Part shown: in pieces, positions 1 to 7,733 of the stretch
How positions within the stretch are numbered: the first letter of the stretch is position 1
How the letters are laid out: each line of letters starts with the position of its first letter
Origin: CAYNTC01 sp964432925
GTDB taxonomy: Bacteria > Planctomycetota > Phycisphaerae > Sedimentisphaerales > Anaerobacaceae
NCBI GenBank assembly: GCA_964432925.1
Contig: CAYSPM010000038.1
Coordinates: 1-19,523, forward strand
Direction: 5' to 3'
DNA length: 19,523 nt
Notes under the pieces: generated by a model
The model's database searches: none
Told to the model about the DNA's origin: nothing
The model's input: only the letters and a program-made list of their open reading frames with translations
Translations under genes and position numbers: made by a program

Positions 1-810
1 AAAATAGACTCTATCGGTCGCCAGGTAACGGTTGGTATAACCGGCAAATATACCACAGTCCGCGATAGCTACGCCTCAATAATAAATGCCCTGGAGCACG
101 CTGGCATAGCGCTAGGCTGTGATGTACAAATAAAGTGGATCGAGACGACAGGCGTTACCGACGACAATGCGACCGATAATCTCAGTGATGTTGATGGTAT
201 TATCGTCCCTGGCGGTTTCGGCACACGCGGCGCCGAGGGAAAAATCGCATGTATCAAATACGCAAGAGAGAATAATCTGCCCTACCTTGGATTGTGCTTC
301 GGCTTTCAAATGGCTGTAATTGAATTTGCGCGTAATGTTTGTGGACTAAAAGAAGCTAACAGCACCGAAATCGAGCCTGACTGCGCAGAGCCTGTAATAG
401 ATGTGCTGCCGGAGCAGAAAAAAATTGAGGGCCTGGGCGGCAATATGCGGCTCGGCGGACAAGATATAGAACTGAAACCGCATACGTTAGCGTGGGAACT
501 CTTCGGCAAGGCCAATTCGGTGCGAATGCGATTCAGACATCGTTATGAAGTTGATCCTCGTTATATCGAGCGATTGGAAAAGGCGGGCCTGGTCTTTTCC
601 GGTAAGGCTCCCAATCAACCAATCATGCAAATACTCGAATTACAAGGACACCCCTTCTTTGTAGGTACACAGGCCCATCCCTGTCTTACTTCCAGGCCTA
701 TAAGGCCTCAGCCTATGTTTGTTGGATTTGTGGCTGCTGCCATGCAAAAACATTACGGCGAGGAACAACTTCCGGATGCGGTTCACGCTTGTACAAAGGT
801 ATGCGTTTAG
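1..810 (+). CDS. pyrG: CTP synthase, C-terminal glutaminase part (5'-partial)
   Basis: Converts UTP to CTP using ammonia released from glutamine in the cytoplasm. The reading frame is open from base 1, so only the C-terminal class I glutamine amidotransferase domain and a short linker are present (269 codons). Visible motifs in order: VGITGKYTTVRDSY at the domain start, the oxyanion-loop motif PGGFGTRGAEGKI, the nucleophile elbow LGLCFGFQ (Cys codon 295-297), GGNMRLGG, RHRYEVD, and a C-terminal HPFFVGTQAHPCLTSRP. The normal end of the family is QxHPExxSRP. Here the His is kept (676-678) but the usual catalytic Glu is Cys (682-684). The amidoligase half lies upstream of the window. The gene converges on the lipoprotein gene with only 23 bp between them and no obvious terminator. 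Family assignment is secure; whether glutaminase activity is normal is uncertain. Confidence 0.96.
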   Translation, partial: KIDSIGRQVTVGITGKYTTVRDSYASIINALEHAGIALGCDVQIKWIETTGVTDDNATDNLSDVDGIIVPGGFGTRGAEGKIACIKYARENNLPYLGLCFGFQMAVIEFARNVCGLKEANSTEIEPDCAEPVIDVLPEQKKIEGLGGNMRLGGQDIELKPHTLAWELFGKANSVRMRFRHRYEVDPRYIERLEKAGLVFSGKAPNQPIMQILELQGHPFFVGTQAHPCLTSRPIRPQPMFVGFVAAAMQKHYGEEQLPDAVHACTKVCV

Positions 811-833
811 CTGGCCAAGAGCAACCGTAGCTG

Positions 834-1301
834 TTAGGGCGCCTCGAGAGGCCTTGCTTTGATTTCTATTTGCTCTTTGAGCTTTTCTACTTCCTCCCGT
901 AGACTTTTATTATCGCCCACATGCTGCTCGAGCTGCTCGAACATAGCCTTTAGCCTTTCGTTTTCCTGTCGAAGTTTCTTGATATCACCCATTATGACAT
1001 CTAAGACGCCGGTTACCTGGTTTTGGATGTTCTTTTGTGATTTTTGCTGCCAGGCTTGTTTTTCTTTTTGACATTGATTTAGCCGGCTTTGCTTTTCTAT
1101 GAGTTGCTCCTGGTGTAGCTGCTTCAATCTCTCGATTTCCTTCTCAAGTTCAGCCAACTCTTTTTTTAGTCTCATATTCTCGGCAGCTATGAGCTTGGTT
1201 CTTTTTGTGCCTTGTGACTGTTGCTGATAACAACCCGCGCCAGCCACAGCAATCAAGACAGCAAATGTTGATATAATTATTCCCTTAACTGGTCTTTTCA
1301 T
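834..1301 (-). CDS. Coiled-coil lipoprotein/secreted protein, function unknown
   Basis: About 155 residues. A basic n-region (KRPVK) and a hydrophobic stretch end in AVAGAGC, which looks like a lipoprotein signal with a non-canonical lipobox (Gly at -3 rather than Leu/Val). The rest is almost entirely heptad-like, rich in Leu, Lys, Glu and Gln, so the mature protein should be a long coiled coil exported and perhaps lipid-anchored in the periplasm. No enzymatic motif is visible. An in-frame ATG three codons upstream (1308-1310) directly abuts the AAAGG Shine-Dalgarno, whereas the ATG at 1299-1301 is about 9 bases from it, so the inner start is preferred. It is transcribed towards pyrG from its own promoter (1362-1389). 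I do not recognise a specific family. Confidence 0.75.
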   Translation of the reverse strand: MKRPVKGIIISTFAVLIAVAGAGCYQQQSQGTKRTKLIAAENMRLKKELAELEKEIERLKQLHQEQLIEKQSRLNQCQKEKQAWQQKSQKNIQNQVTGVLDVIMGDIKKLRQENERLKAMFEQLEQHVGDNKSLREEVEKLKEQIEIKARPLEAP

Positions 1302-1361
1302 TTTGGGCATCCTTTCGAATATGTCCGTTTTTTTACTTAAAACCGGAAAGACTCATCTGTC

Positions 1362-1389
1362 ACTATAGCACCAACCGCCCTTCTGTCAA
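1362..1389 (-). promoter_or_regulatory. Sigma70-type promoter for the coiled-coil lipoprotein gene
   Basis: On the minus strand there is a perfect TTGACA (-35, at 1384-1389), a 16-base spacer and TATAGT (-10, at 1362-1367, one mismatch). Transcription would begin near 1355, about 50 bases upstream of the start codon. This is the best housekeeping promoter match I found in the window. Confidence 0.7.
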
Positions 1390-1490
1390 GGCAGCAAAGT
1401 GCTAAATCATAATCAGTTCCGCGGGAGAAGAAAAGACCTTGGCGGCTCTTCGAATGAGTGCAATCAGCAGAAGGTGGCGGGATGTTTAGG

Positions 1491-1508
1491 TAGTTCGTCC
1501 TCGAACTA
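1491..1508. other. Short perfect hairpin at the 3' end of the esterase gene
   Basis: TAGTTCG and CGAACTA form a perfect 7-bp stem around a 4-base loop, about 30 bases after the stop codon of the minus-strand esterase gene. No U-run follows on that strand, so it may be a weak terminator or a 3' RNA-protecting stem. The rest of 1311-1536 shows only the lipoprotein promoter. Confidence 0.35.
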
Positions 1509-1536
1509 TACTTCGCAATGGTTAGATATTCGATTC

Positions 1537-3225
1537 TTATTTGGACCAGTTACGTGCTATTAAAGCAAAATCCTTAAAGTCAACAACTCTGTCCCCAATG
1601 GGCTGTGGTACAATATCAGCAGGCAACACCAATCCTTTGGCTAGCCATTGATCCGTAAACGTTCGGATGTCCACGAAATCTATCCTGCCGTCAGCGGTGA
1701 TGTCTCCGGGCTTTGCTGGAAACATGAGTCTGCCCACAGCATATCCGCTGGCTTGTGAGTCGTGTCCTGTCTCGGGCAAGACATGCAGTTCAAATAGAAA
1801 TGGACTGTTCGGGTCACGGCTTCCTATCGCTTTGAACATGTGGTCTTTCTGTTCCATGGCATCATAAAAGTTAAATGCCTTATCAAGCGTACTTAGACCT
1901 TGCCAGGAAAGTTCAGGATGGTCCGGAGCTGTTTCATACTCTCCTACGGTCAGAATTAGGTTTAGATCAAGCATTGCCAAGAGCTTTTGGTCGAGGTCTC
2001 GCTGGCCGAGGGCGATACCACTGAAGTCGGTGATGACTGGGAAATTTTGTCTGAGGTTATCCATCTTAAGACCGTGAGGATAATCGATGTCGTATCGTGG
2101 AAAGGCAAACGTGCCGGCTGAAGAAGCCGCAACTTTATCCAATAGCTCCGGATAGAACATGGCAAACCGTACTACGAATTGAGCCCCTCCGGAATGGCCG
2201 TAAAGATGAAAACGCTCCCGGCACATCACATGCTGATTGAAGAACTCGAATATCTCGATGAGCTTCTGATCCGACCTGTCACCGTGCCAGTGATTCAAGA
2301 GTCCAACGAAATCCCATAGATAACGGTTCTTGATGATACGGCGATCTTTGAAATTTCCATGCTCATCGAAATCATCTGGCCGTACAGGAGTCCAGTTCAA
2401 TATGGCATCAAATGCAGGGGCAACAATAACGAGATTCTCTCGGTCGGCGATGTCCTTGAATTGATGGATCCGGTGCATTGCTCCTGGCCTGTGCCAATCT
2501 CCTGCGCCGTGAATGCCGAATACGTACTGGGCTGTGTTAGGGTCGAATCCGTTAGGGATGTAGTAAATAACCTCGGTCCGGCCAATATATAGCCCTTCAT
2601 GGATTCCCGTCTCAACTGAAACGTTGGGTTCGGTCACTTCCGGGAACACAAGGTCAATGTGGGTGCCGGCATATTCCCCTCGATAGCGCTGCTCGTCCAT
2701 GCCTATCTTTTCGATCGCTTCACCAGGCTGCATCCCTTTGCGACCCACACAAAGATACGAGGTTCTGTAAGGCTGATTCAGAAGACCAATGAACGCTCCT
2801 ATGCTAAGAAGTGCATCCTGGCCTCGCTGATCAAAAAAACTTTTCGGCTCATCTTTGGCAGCCACAAGCACTAAAGCCCCCTCCGGCAGAGCCTCAATAT
2901 CTCGGGCAAGGCCTTCGCTAGCCCCTTCAAGCTGGTAGGTGTGATAAAACTCGTCAAACAAAACCTTATTGCCGAATAAAGCAACCACATACAGGCCTGC
3001 AGTGGCAGGACAGTTCGGGATGTCTTTGTAAAAGGTGTGATCACCTACGGCAATTGAGACCCGGTTTGTCGATGTAAAGCCACCGCTTATCAACTCAACA
3101 TATGAAGTGTTTACATCTGCAGGTAAATCCGCCATCGCGATAGTGCAAAGTACCCCGATCACAAACAGCTTGATAGTGGTGCATTTCACCACCCTATTGT
3201 CTCCGAAAATTATATATCCTGACAT
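1537..3225 (-). CDS. Secreted ILEI-domain / alpha-beta hydrolase esterase with dockerin-like C-terminus
   Basis: 562 residues with three modules. An N-terminal signal sequence (hydrophobic core about residues 18-32, likely cut after AMA) follows a short extension. Residues about 56-175 match the ILEI/PANDER-type fold, with FYKDIPN, GLYVVALFG, an IEALPEGALVLVAAKDEP core and YLCVGRKG. Residues about 215-505 look like a PHB-depolymerase/feruloyl-esterase-type alpha/beta hydrolase: an HG oxyanion pair in GIHGAGDWH, the nucleophile elbow GHSGG (Ser345), and a probable catalytic His488 in ETGHDS. Residues about 507-560 hold two dockerin-like segments, GDITADGRIDFVDI and GDRVVDFKDFALIARNW. The start has an AGGA Shine-Dalgarno five bases upstream. 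It probably cleaves an ester in an extracellular polysaccharide or polyester; the substrate cannot be told from sequence. It is a single gene facing away from the AT-rich region. Confidence 0.85.
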   Translation of the reverse strand: MSGYIIFGDNRVVKCTTIKLFVIGVLCTIAMADLPADVNTSYVELISGGFTSTNRVSIAVGDHTFYKDIPNCPATAGLYVVALFGNKVLFDEFYHTYQLEGASEGLARDIEALPEGALVLVAAKDEPKSFFDQRGQDALLSIGAFIGLLNQPYRTSYLCVGRKGMQPGEAIEKIGMDEQRYRGEYAGTHIDLVFPEVTEPNVSVETGIHEGLYIGRTEVIYYIPNGFDPNTAQYVFGIHGAGDWHRPGAMHRIHQFKDIADRENLVIVAPAFDAILNWTPVRPDDFDEHGNFKDRRIIKNRYLWDFVGLLNHWHGDRSDQKLIEIFEFFNQHVMCRERFHLYGHSGGAQFVVRFAMFYPELLDKVAASSAGTFAFPRYDIDYPHGLKMDNLRQNFPVITDFSGIALGQRDLDQKLLAMLDLNLILTVGEYETAPDHPELSWQGLSTLDKAFNFYDAMEQKDHMFKAIGSRDPNSPFLFELHVLPETGHDSQASGYAVGRLMFPAKPGDITADGRIDFVDIRTFTDQWLAKGLVLPADIVPQPIGDRVVDFKDFALIARNWSK

Positions 3226-3683
3226 AAAGTCCTACGTTTTAGCTCAAACAAAATCATTTAGTCTCACGCTTTTTCTAATTTTACTAAATTAACACCATTT
3301 ATACAATTTGCTAATCTCACACGTTTATCACTTTGAGCGAGTCTTAAGAAACACGATTTCTTTCTTGGATAAATCTATTATAGGACTTACTCGGTAGATA
3401 TGTTCCAGTATCTACGCTAAGCAAAACTGCCAGTTTTTCGATATCCTAATCTTCCTCTATTCACGAATTGAATTGGTTGCAGTTTCTAAATAAGACCATT
3501 AACTCTCATAACTATATGAATAGAATGTACTTAGATGAACTAAGTCTAAAAAATACAAATATCATAGCGTTTTAGTTATATGCACTACTAATATATATCT
3601 TTAACTCTTTTCTTTCTTCACCTCAATAGACAAACATCTTTTCGTTATTTTTTCCTTGATCTTCTTATATTTGAAGAAGTATC

Positions 3684-3699
3684 TGTTTCACGTGGAACA
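3684..3699. promoter_or_regulatory. parS: parS site (ParB binding)
   Basis: TGTTTCACGTGGAACA is the reverse complement of TGTTCCACGTGAAACA and matches the general bacterial parS consensus TGTTNCACGTGAAACA exactly. It lies about 1.1 kb upstream of parB in non-coding DNA, as expected for a ParB nucleation site. Confidence 0.88.
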
Positions 3700-4096
3700 A
3701 CGATAAACAAGAGGATTATATGCTAAATTTTTTAGAACTTTTTTGTAAATTAAATGTTGGTTTCATTTTTCAGTGCGACTGAAAACAAGCATTTTTTCCT
3801 TGATTCGCAGACCATAAATTATGGACGTTTCTTTGCGTCCCAATGAGTAAAATTCAAATTCAGAACATCTACAAATATGAACGTGTATAAAGAACTTAGC
3901 CTAAGCAGCTAATTGAGCAGGCAAGAAAACAGCATTAGACAAAATCGCCCTTCTTTTATAAGAGCTGTGTTACAAAAAAAAACTTATATTTTTCCTAATG
4001 CCAGGTTTTCTAAAGTTCATTATCAATTTTAATTAGCCAAACCAAGCATTTCTCATAATTCTTCTGTAGGCTTTCAAAGGCCACCACCTATATCGA

Positions 4097-4254
4097 TTGA
4101 TGCGAGAAGGCAATAGGGTATATTCGCTACATCTTATTAAGCAGTTCCATGTGAAGTTCCACGGACACATCCTGTTTCGCCTTCACCTACGTCGGAACTC
4201 GCCGAAACACATTCGTCTTCGATAAAGCTTCGGCGGATACACTTCTCGCATTAA
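4097..4254. repeat. 158-bp segment bounded by inverted repeats
   Basis: ATGCGAGAAG at 4100-4109 is perfectly inverted as CTTCTCGCAT at 4242-4251; extending each arm gives 12 matches in 14 (4097-4110 against 4241-4254). Inside is a second pair, CGCCGAA (4200-4206) and TTCGGCG (4229-4235). The interior is more G+C-rich than the surrounding DNA. No ORF or known RNA family is recognised. It could be a small non-autonomous mobile element or a structured RNA; the sequence does not decide. Confidence 0.4.
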
Positions 4255-4651
4255 TCCACAGTTATAAACCGTTGCTTTCTTCGAAGGCAGTTAAATTCCT
4301 GATAGCTCAGCCGGGACGTGTTGGTCTTTATTTTTACAAACCATTAAGCATCGCAAGATATACATTTCTCCGAGGTTCCTTATTTAGATCTTAACTTTAG
4401 GCTTTAAATGAGATGATATTACTGTATCTGTGACTGTGATAATTGTAACAGTTGGGTATGAGTTATGTCATCTTTACTAATCCATTCGTAGGAAAAACCA
4501 ACCTCGAATAGCAGGATGTGATAACGAAATCCATAAATATTTGCAGGGGGCTTCCCCAATTTGTGCTTGCCTCTGTAATCTTTGAACATACGTTTGTCAA
4601 CCGATCAGATGATTTGGACTATGCCTATTTTTAACGACTTTCCATTCTTGA

Positions 4652-4667
4652 TGTTTCACGTGAAACA
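4652..4667. promoter_or_regulatory. parS: parS site (perfect palindrome, ParB binding)
   Basis: TGTTTCACGTGAAACA is a perfect 16-bp palindrome, extending to 18 bp with the flanking A and T (4651-4668), and matches the parS consensus exactly. It lies about 145 bp upstream of the parB start codon, so ParB bound here could also affect parB transcription. Confidence 0.93.
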
Positions 4668-4813
4668 TTTTTAAATTAGTAGACGTGATTCTTCTCGGTT
4701 ATTTTTATAGAATTTTATGTGTATTTTCCGAAAACATAGATAATACAGCTTAATCTGCTAATCAATAAGTTGTACACAGAATATTTTTATGAAGATTCTG
4801 AAGGAGCGCGATA

Positions 4814-5767
4814 ATGGCTAATACAAGAGAAGTACAGAAGCCAAAACACCTTGGCAAGGGCCTTGAGTCATTGTTAGGTCCTATAATATCAAGCCCAGAG
4901 ACATTAAAAAATACCCCTCTAACTGTAGAGAGAGATAGTAACTTCCCACCAGATAAAGAGTTACGTGATTCTTATCAAGAAATTCACATAGAACTAATCT
5001 CACCAAATCCATATCAGGCACGAACTGTATGGAATGAGCATGAATTGAACGATTTGGCCCAATCAATAAAGGCAAACGGTGTAATCCAGCCTGTTGTTGT
5101 TAGGCAGGTTGGCTCTGCATACGAGTTAATCGCCGGTGAACGCCGACTTAGAGCCGCTCGATTAGCCGGGCTGGAAAAAATACCAACTCTAGTACGTAAA
5201 GCAAGCGATGAAGAACTTTTGGAATGGGCACTGATTGAGAATATACACCGAGTTGATTTGAATCCTGTTGAGCGAGCCAAAGCCTATCATAACTACATAA
5301 GCACGTTTGCGCTTACTCAAGCAGATGCAGCACAAAGACTATGCGAGGATCGGTCGGTAATAGCTAACCACTTGCGGATACTGGACTTACCTGAAGAAAT
5401 AAAGCGAATGCTAATTGATGGTCAGCTTTCTATGGGCCATGCAAGAGCGATACTTGCCCTGCCAACTGACGAAGTTCGTCGTAAGATGGCCAACCGGGCT
5501 ATGGCAGGTCGACTCAGCGTACGCGAGGTCGAACGGCTGGTCCGTAGACATCTAACAGGTAAAAACGACATTGATACAAGCACCGAAACAAAGCCCGCTC
5601 ACATACTGGAGCTCGAAAGCAAGCTAAGCAGACATCTTGGTACTAAAGTGGCCATAGAGACCCGAAGAAACGGTCAAAGAGGCAGGATAATCATTGAATT
5701 TCGTTCGCTCGATGAATTTGACAGCATTACAGAGAGAATTGGGCTGACAGCCGTGGAGGATCTTTGA
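4814..5767 (+). CDS. parB: Chromosome-partitioning protein ParB (Spo0J family)
   Basis: 317 residues. ParB is a CTP-dependent DNA clamp that loads at parS and drives origin segregation with ParA and SMC. Visible parts: the N-terminal ParA-interaction motif KHLGKGLESLLG (11-22), the ParB/Srx fold from about 55 with the CTP-binding motif GERRLRA (108-114) and ENIHR (142-146, usually ENIQR), a helix-turn-helix for parS recognition (about 165-190), and a C-terminal dimerisation region (about 265-317). The start is firm: AAGGAG at 4801-4806, seven bases before ATG. Two parS sites lie just upstream. No parA gene is adjacent on either side, although the ParA-binding motif is kept, so ParA is probably encoded elsewhere. 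A lower-case reading as plasmid ParB or Noc is less likely given the chromosomal housekeeping neighbours. Confidence 0.96.
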   Translation: MANTREVQKPKHLGKGLESLLGPIISSPETLKNTPLTVERDSNFPPDKELRDSYQEIHIELISPNPYQARTVWNEHELNDLAQSIKANGVIQPVVVRQVGSAYELIAGERRLRAARLAGLEKIPTLVRKASDEELLEWALIENIHRVDLNPVERAKAYHNYISTFALTQADAAQRLCEDRSVIANHLRILDLPEEIKRMLIDGQLSMGHARAILALPTDEVRRKMANRAMAGRLSVREVERLVRRHLTGKNDIDTSTETKPAHILELESKLSRHLGTKVAIETRRNGQRGRIIIEFRSLDEFDSITERIGLTAVEDL

Positions 5768-5792
5768 CAAAATTCGTAAGTCTAACATAGTT
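5764..5792 (+). promoter_or_regulatory. Possible promoter for the ankyrin gene
   Basis: TTGACA at 5764-5769, overlapping the parB stop codon, is followed after 17 bases by CATAGT (5787-5792, 4 of 6 to TATAAT). Two perfect TATAAT hexamers also occur further down (5801-5806 and 5828-5833) but without a good -35. Which of these is used cannot be decided from sequence. Confidence 0.35.
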
Positions 5793-5933
5793 AGACAATT
5801 TATAATCCTACACGACTGTTCTTGATGTATAATAGACATAGAGTTTTTTTCGGTTTGAATACCGGTTATAGTAACCCAATAGTGCTGATTGGCTCAGAAT
5901 ATCATCAGCGTCTCTTTTTAGGAAAGATATATT

Positions 5934-7514
5934 GTGAGAATTTCTTTTATAAACTTAGCTATTTTAATGTTGCTGATATTTTTCGATGCAACATCGAATT
6001 GTGCTGCCGAAGATGTTCAGAAGCCCACTAAGACTTTATACCAAGCGGCATTTGATGGTGACATTGAACAGGCGAAATTGAACATCTCCCAGGGGGCCGA
6101 CATCAACGAAAAGAACAGAGATGGTCAGACACCATTACTTGTGGCGCTTTCTTATGGGCATACATCAATAGTAAAACTGCTTATCGATGAGGGCGCCGAC
6201 ATTAATGCAATGGACAAAAGTGAAAAGACAGCACTACATTTGGCAGCTTTTAAGGGAAATACTGAAGCAATTGAGCTGCTTGTCGCCAAAGAAGGGTTAA
6301 ACATCGATGCCAAAGATTCTCAGAATCGAACGCCCCTTCATTTTGCAGCAGAATACGGGCACAAAGATATAGTTGAGAAGCTCATTGCCAAAGGGGCAGA
6401 TATCAATGCTCAAACTACTCGGCAACAGAACGCATTGTCACTGGCCAGAAAAAGAGGACATAAGGAAATCGAAGACCTGTTGCTCAAACATGGCGCCAAA
6501 GAGCCCGTATCGAATCTCGGAGAAGAAGCCGGATACGCACAATACAGCCCCGATGGCAGGCCCAATCTCTACGCAGACCTTGCATCGAGAGAAAGAATTA
6601 CGGCTCAGGAACAAACGGTTACGCGATCCAATACTCAGGTGAATGTCACAGCCGATCCGAATGAGATAAAAGAAAGGATCAGTAAATTTGAAGGTATTCA
6701 GGATGCACTGACCAAGCTGGAGAACACAAGCAAGGAAGAAGAAAAGGCGTGGCTGCAACGGAGATTCGATAATAGAACCGGCCTTGTTAAAGACGTGCAG
6801 AACCAGTTCGAGGCAGAGCTAACCTTCATACGCAAATTAGCCGTGGAGGAAGAAGCACAGAAAACAACAAAAGCGGTAGATGAACTGTTGACGACGCGCA
6901 AACAACGGTTCAAAAAAGTCAGGCAAAACTTACGAGAAGAAAAAAGAGAGGAAAGACAAGCCGATATGCAAGGTGGACGCGGCAGTCGATACACAAGCAG
7001 AGGCAGCAGAAGAGCAGACACGCAAGATTCACGCTCAAGAACAACGTTATATAGAAGAAGCGGCGCTACAGAACCATCCTCCGGCAGGTATAGCTCAAGA
7101 ACTTCCAGAGGCGGGCTTAACGGAGAAGATGAGCCTGAAGAAGAAATAGACACGCAAACTAAAAATGAGATTCGCGATTGGCTACAGACAACTCCAGAGA
7201 ACAAACTCCGGCTGGCGGAGTCTGTACATAAACAGCTAACCACAGAGTTGACATCGATCAAGAATATTGCAGTTGAGGAGGAAGCTGAGAAGACAGCCGC
7301 CGCAATTGATGGTTTGCTGCTCAACAGACAGCAACGTTTCACCAGAACAGTCCAGACCATGGAAGAGGAGAACAGAAAGGCCGCGTTGGAGCAGGATGAG
7401 TATGAGGATTCACCTGACCGTAGTCGCGACAGAACCTCCAGAAGGAGCACACGCGGACGATACGGCAATGATGAAGGATACCGAAGCAACTCCAGAGACT
7501 ACCGCCGGAGATAA
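5934..7514 (+). CDS. Secreted ankyrin-repeat protein with duplicated helical segments and RG/RS-rich tails
   Basis: 526 residues, GTG start with AGGA ten bases upstream. Residues 1-25 form a signal peptide, so the protein is exported. Residues about 33-190 hold roughly five ankyrin repeats, a protein-binding scaffold, with repeated GADIN, TPLHFAAEYGH and IVxxLI patterns. The C-terminal half is charged and contains two related helical segments, about 292-340 and 435-483, sharing AVEEEAxKT and RxQRF. Each is followed by a low-complexity Arg/Ser/Gly tract (about 345-394 and 493-526). No enzymatic motif is seen and the ligand is unknown. A second overlapping frame at 5822-6031 is taken as chance. 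It follows parB by 166 bp and may have its own promoter. The export prediction with such Arg-rich tails is unusual. Confidence 0.82.
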   Translation: MRISFINLAILMLLIFFDATSNCAAEDVQKPTKTLYQAAFDGDIEQAKLNISQGADINEKNRDGQTPLLVALSYGHTSIVKLLIDEGADINAMDKSEKTALHLAAFKGNTEAIELLVAKEGLNIDAKDSQNRTPLHFAAEYGHKDIVEKLIAKGADINAQTTRQQNALSLARKRGHKEIEDLLLKHGAKEPVSNLGEEAGYAQYSPDGRPNLYADLASRERITAQEQTVTRSNTQVNVTADPNEIKERISKFEGIQDALTKLENTSKEEEKAWLQRRFDNRTGLVKDVQNQFEAELTFIRKLAVEEEAQKTTKAVDELLTTRKQRFKKVRQNLREEKREERQADMQGGRGSRYTSRGSRRADTQDSRSRTTLYRRSGATEPSSGRYSSRTSRGGLNGEDEPEEEIDTQTKNEIRDWLQTTPENKLRLAESVHKQLTTELTSIKNIAVEEEAEKTAAAIDGLLLNRQQRFTRTVQTMEEENRKAALEQDEYEDSPDRSRDRTSRRSTRGRYGNDEGYRSNSRDYRRR

Positions 7515-7541
7515 ACGAAACAAACTGATGAAAGTTAACTA

Positions 7542-7733
7542 ACTCAAACTGACCGTTTTTATTGTCATGCTGAGCCGAAAGGTGAAGCATCCGGCTTTAG
7601 CAAAAGAAAACCCATATTTTCTCTGGCCAGATTCTTCGCTTCACTTCGTTTCGCTCAGAATGACAAAGCGATATATGTCTTTGCAAATAAAAGACTTATC
7701 AATAATAATGTTAGTAAATAGGTCAGTTTGAGT
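7542..7733. repeat. Nested inverted-repeat element (MITE-like)
   Basis: ACTCAAACTGACC (7542-7554) is perfectly inverted as GGTCAGTTTGAGT (7721-7733), enclosing about 166 bp. Within it sits a second inverted pair (7562-7575 and 7653-7666). No ORF lies inside. The layout suggests a small non-autonomous element or extragenic repeat after the ankyrin gene. The remaining non-coding DNA to 7883 shows nothing further that I can name. Confidence 0.55.
7562..7666. repeat. Inner palindromic repeat of the TTGTCATTCTGAGC type
   Basis: TTGTCATGCTGAGC (7562-7575) pairs with GCTCAGAATGACAA (7653-7666), 13 of 14 bases. The sequence resembles the extragenic repeat GTCATTCTGAGCGAAGCGAAG that I know as dispersed in many unrelated bacterial genomes. 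TTCGCTTCACTTCG just inside the right arm fits that repeat too. Confidence 0.55.

Larger units (their letters stand above)
3226..4813. other. AT-rich non-coding region with parS sites; candidate origin/centromere region
   Basis: About 1.59 kb with no credible gene on either strand, and visibly richer in A+T than its flanks. It holds two parS consensus sites (3684-3699 and 4652-4667), a 158-bp region bounded by inverted repeats (4097-4254) and three 8-of-9 matches to the DnaA box TTATNCACA: CGTGTATAA at 3882-3890 (reverse orientation), TAATCCACA at 4252-4260 and TTGTACACA at 4770-4778. parB starts at its right edge. Origin function is an inference from the parS/ParB context and nearby yidC-mnmE; the DnaA-box matches alone could be chance in AT-rich DNA. 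I see no tRNA, rRNA or other known RNA gene here. Confidence 0.5.

Noticed and set aside
4151..4166. Third parS-like site around GTTCCATGTGAAGTT
   Set aside because: Only about 11 of 16 bases match the consensus and the CACGTG core is broken, unlike the two exact sites.
4545..4558. GGGG/CCCC hairpin as a terminator
   Set aside because: The stem is only four base pairs, with no T-run and no gene ending nearby.
5822..6031. 69-codon plus-strand frame upstream of the ankyrin gene
   Set aside because: No Shine-Dalgarno or recognisable family; it overlaps the signal-peptide region of the ankyrin gene, which has clear domain support in the other frame.
6698..7489. 263-codon open frame on the minus strand
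   Set aside because: It lies opposite the ankyrin gene. Its Ser/Leu/Cys-rich product mirrors the Arg/Ser/Glu-rich codons of that gene and shows no domain or ribosome binding site.
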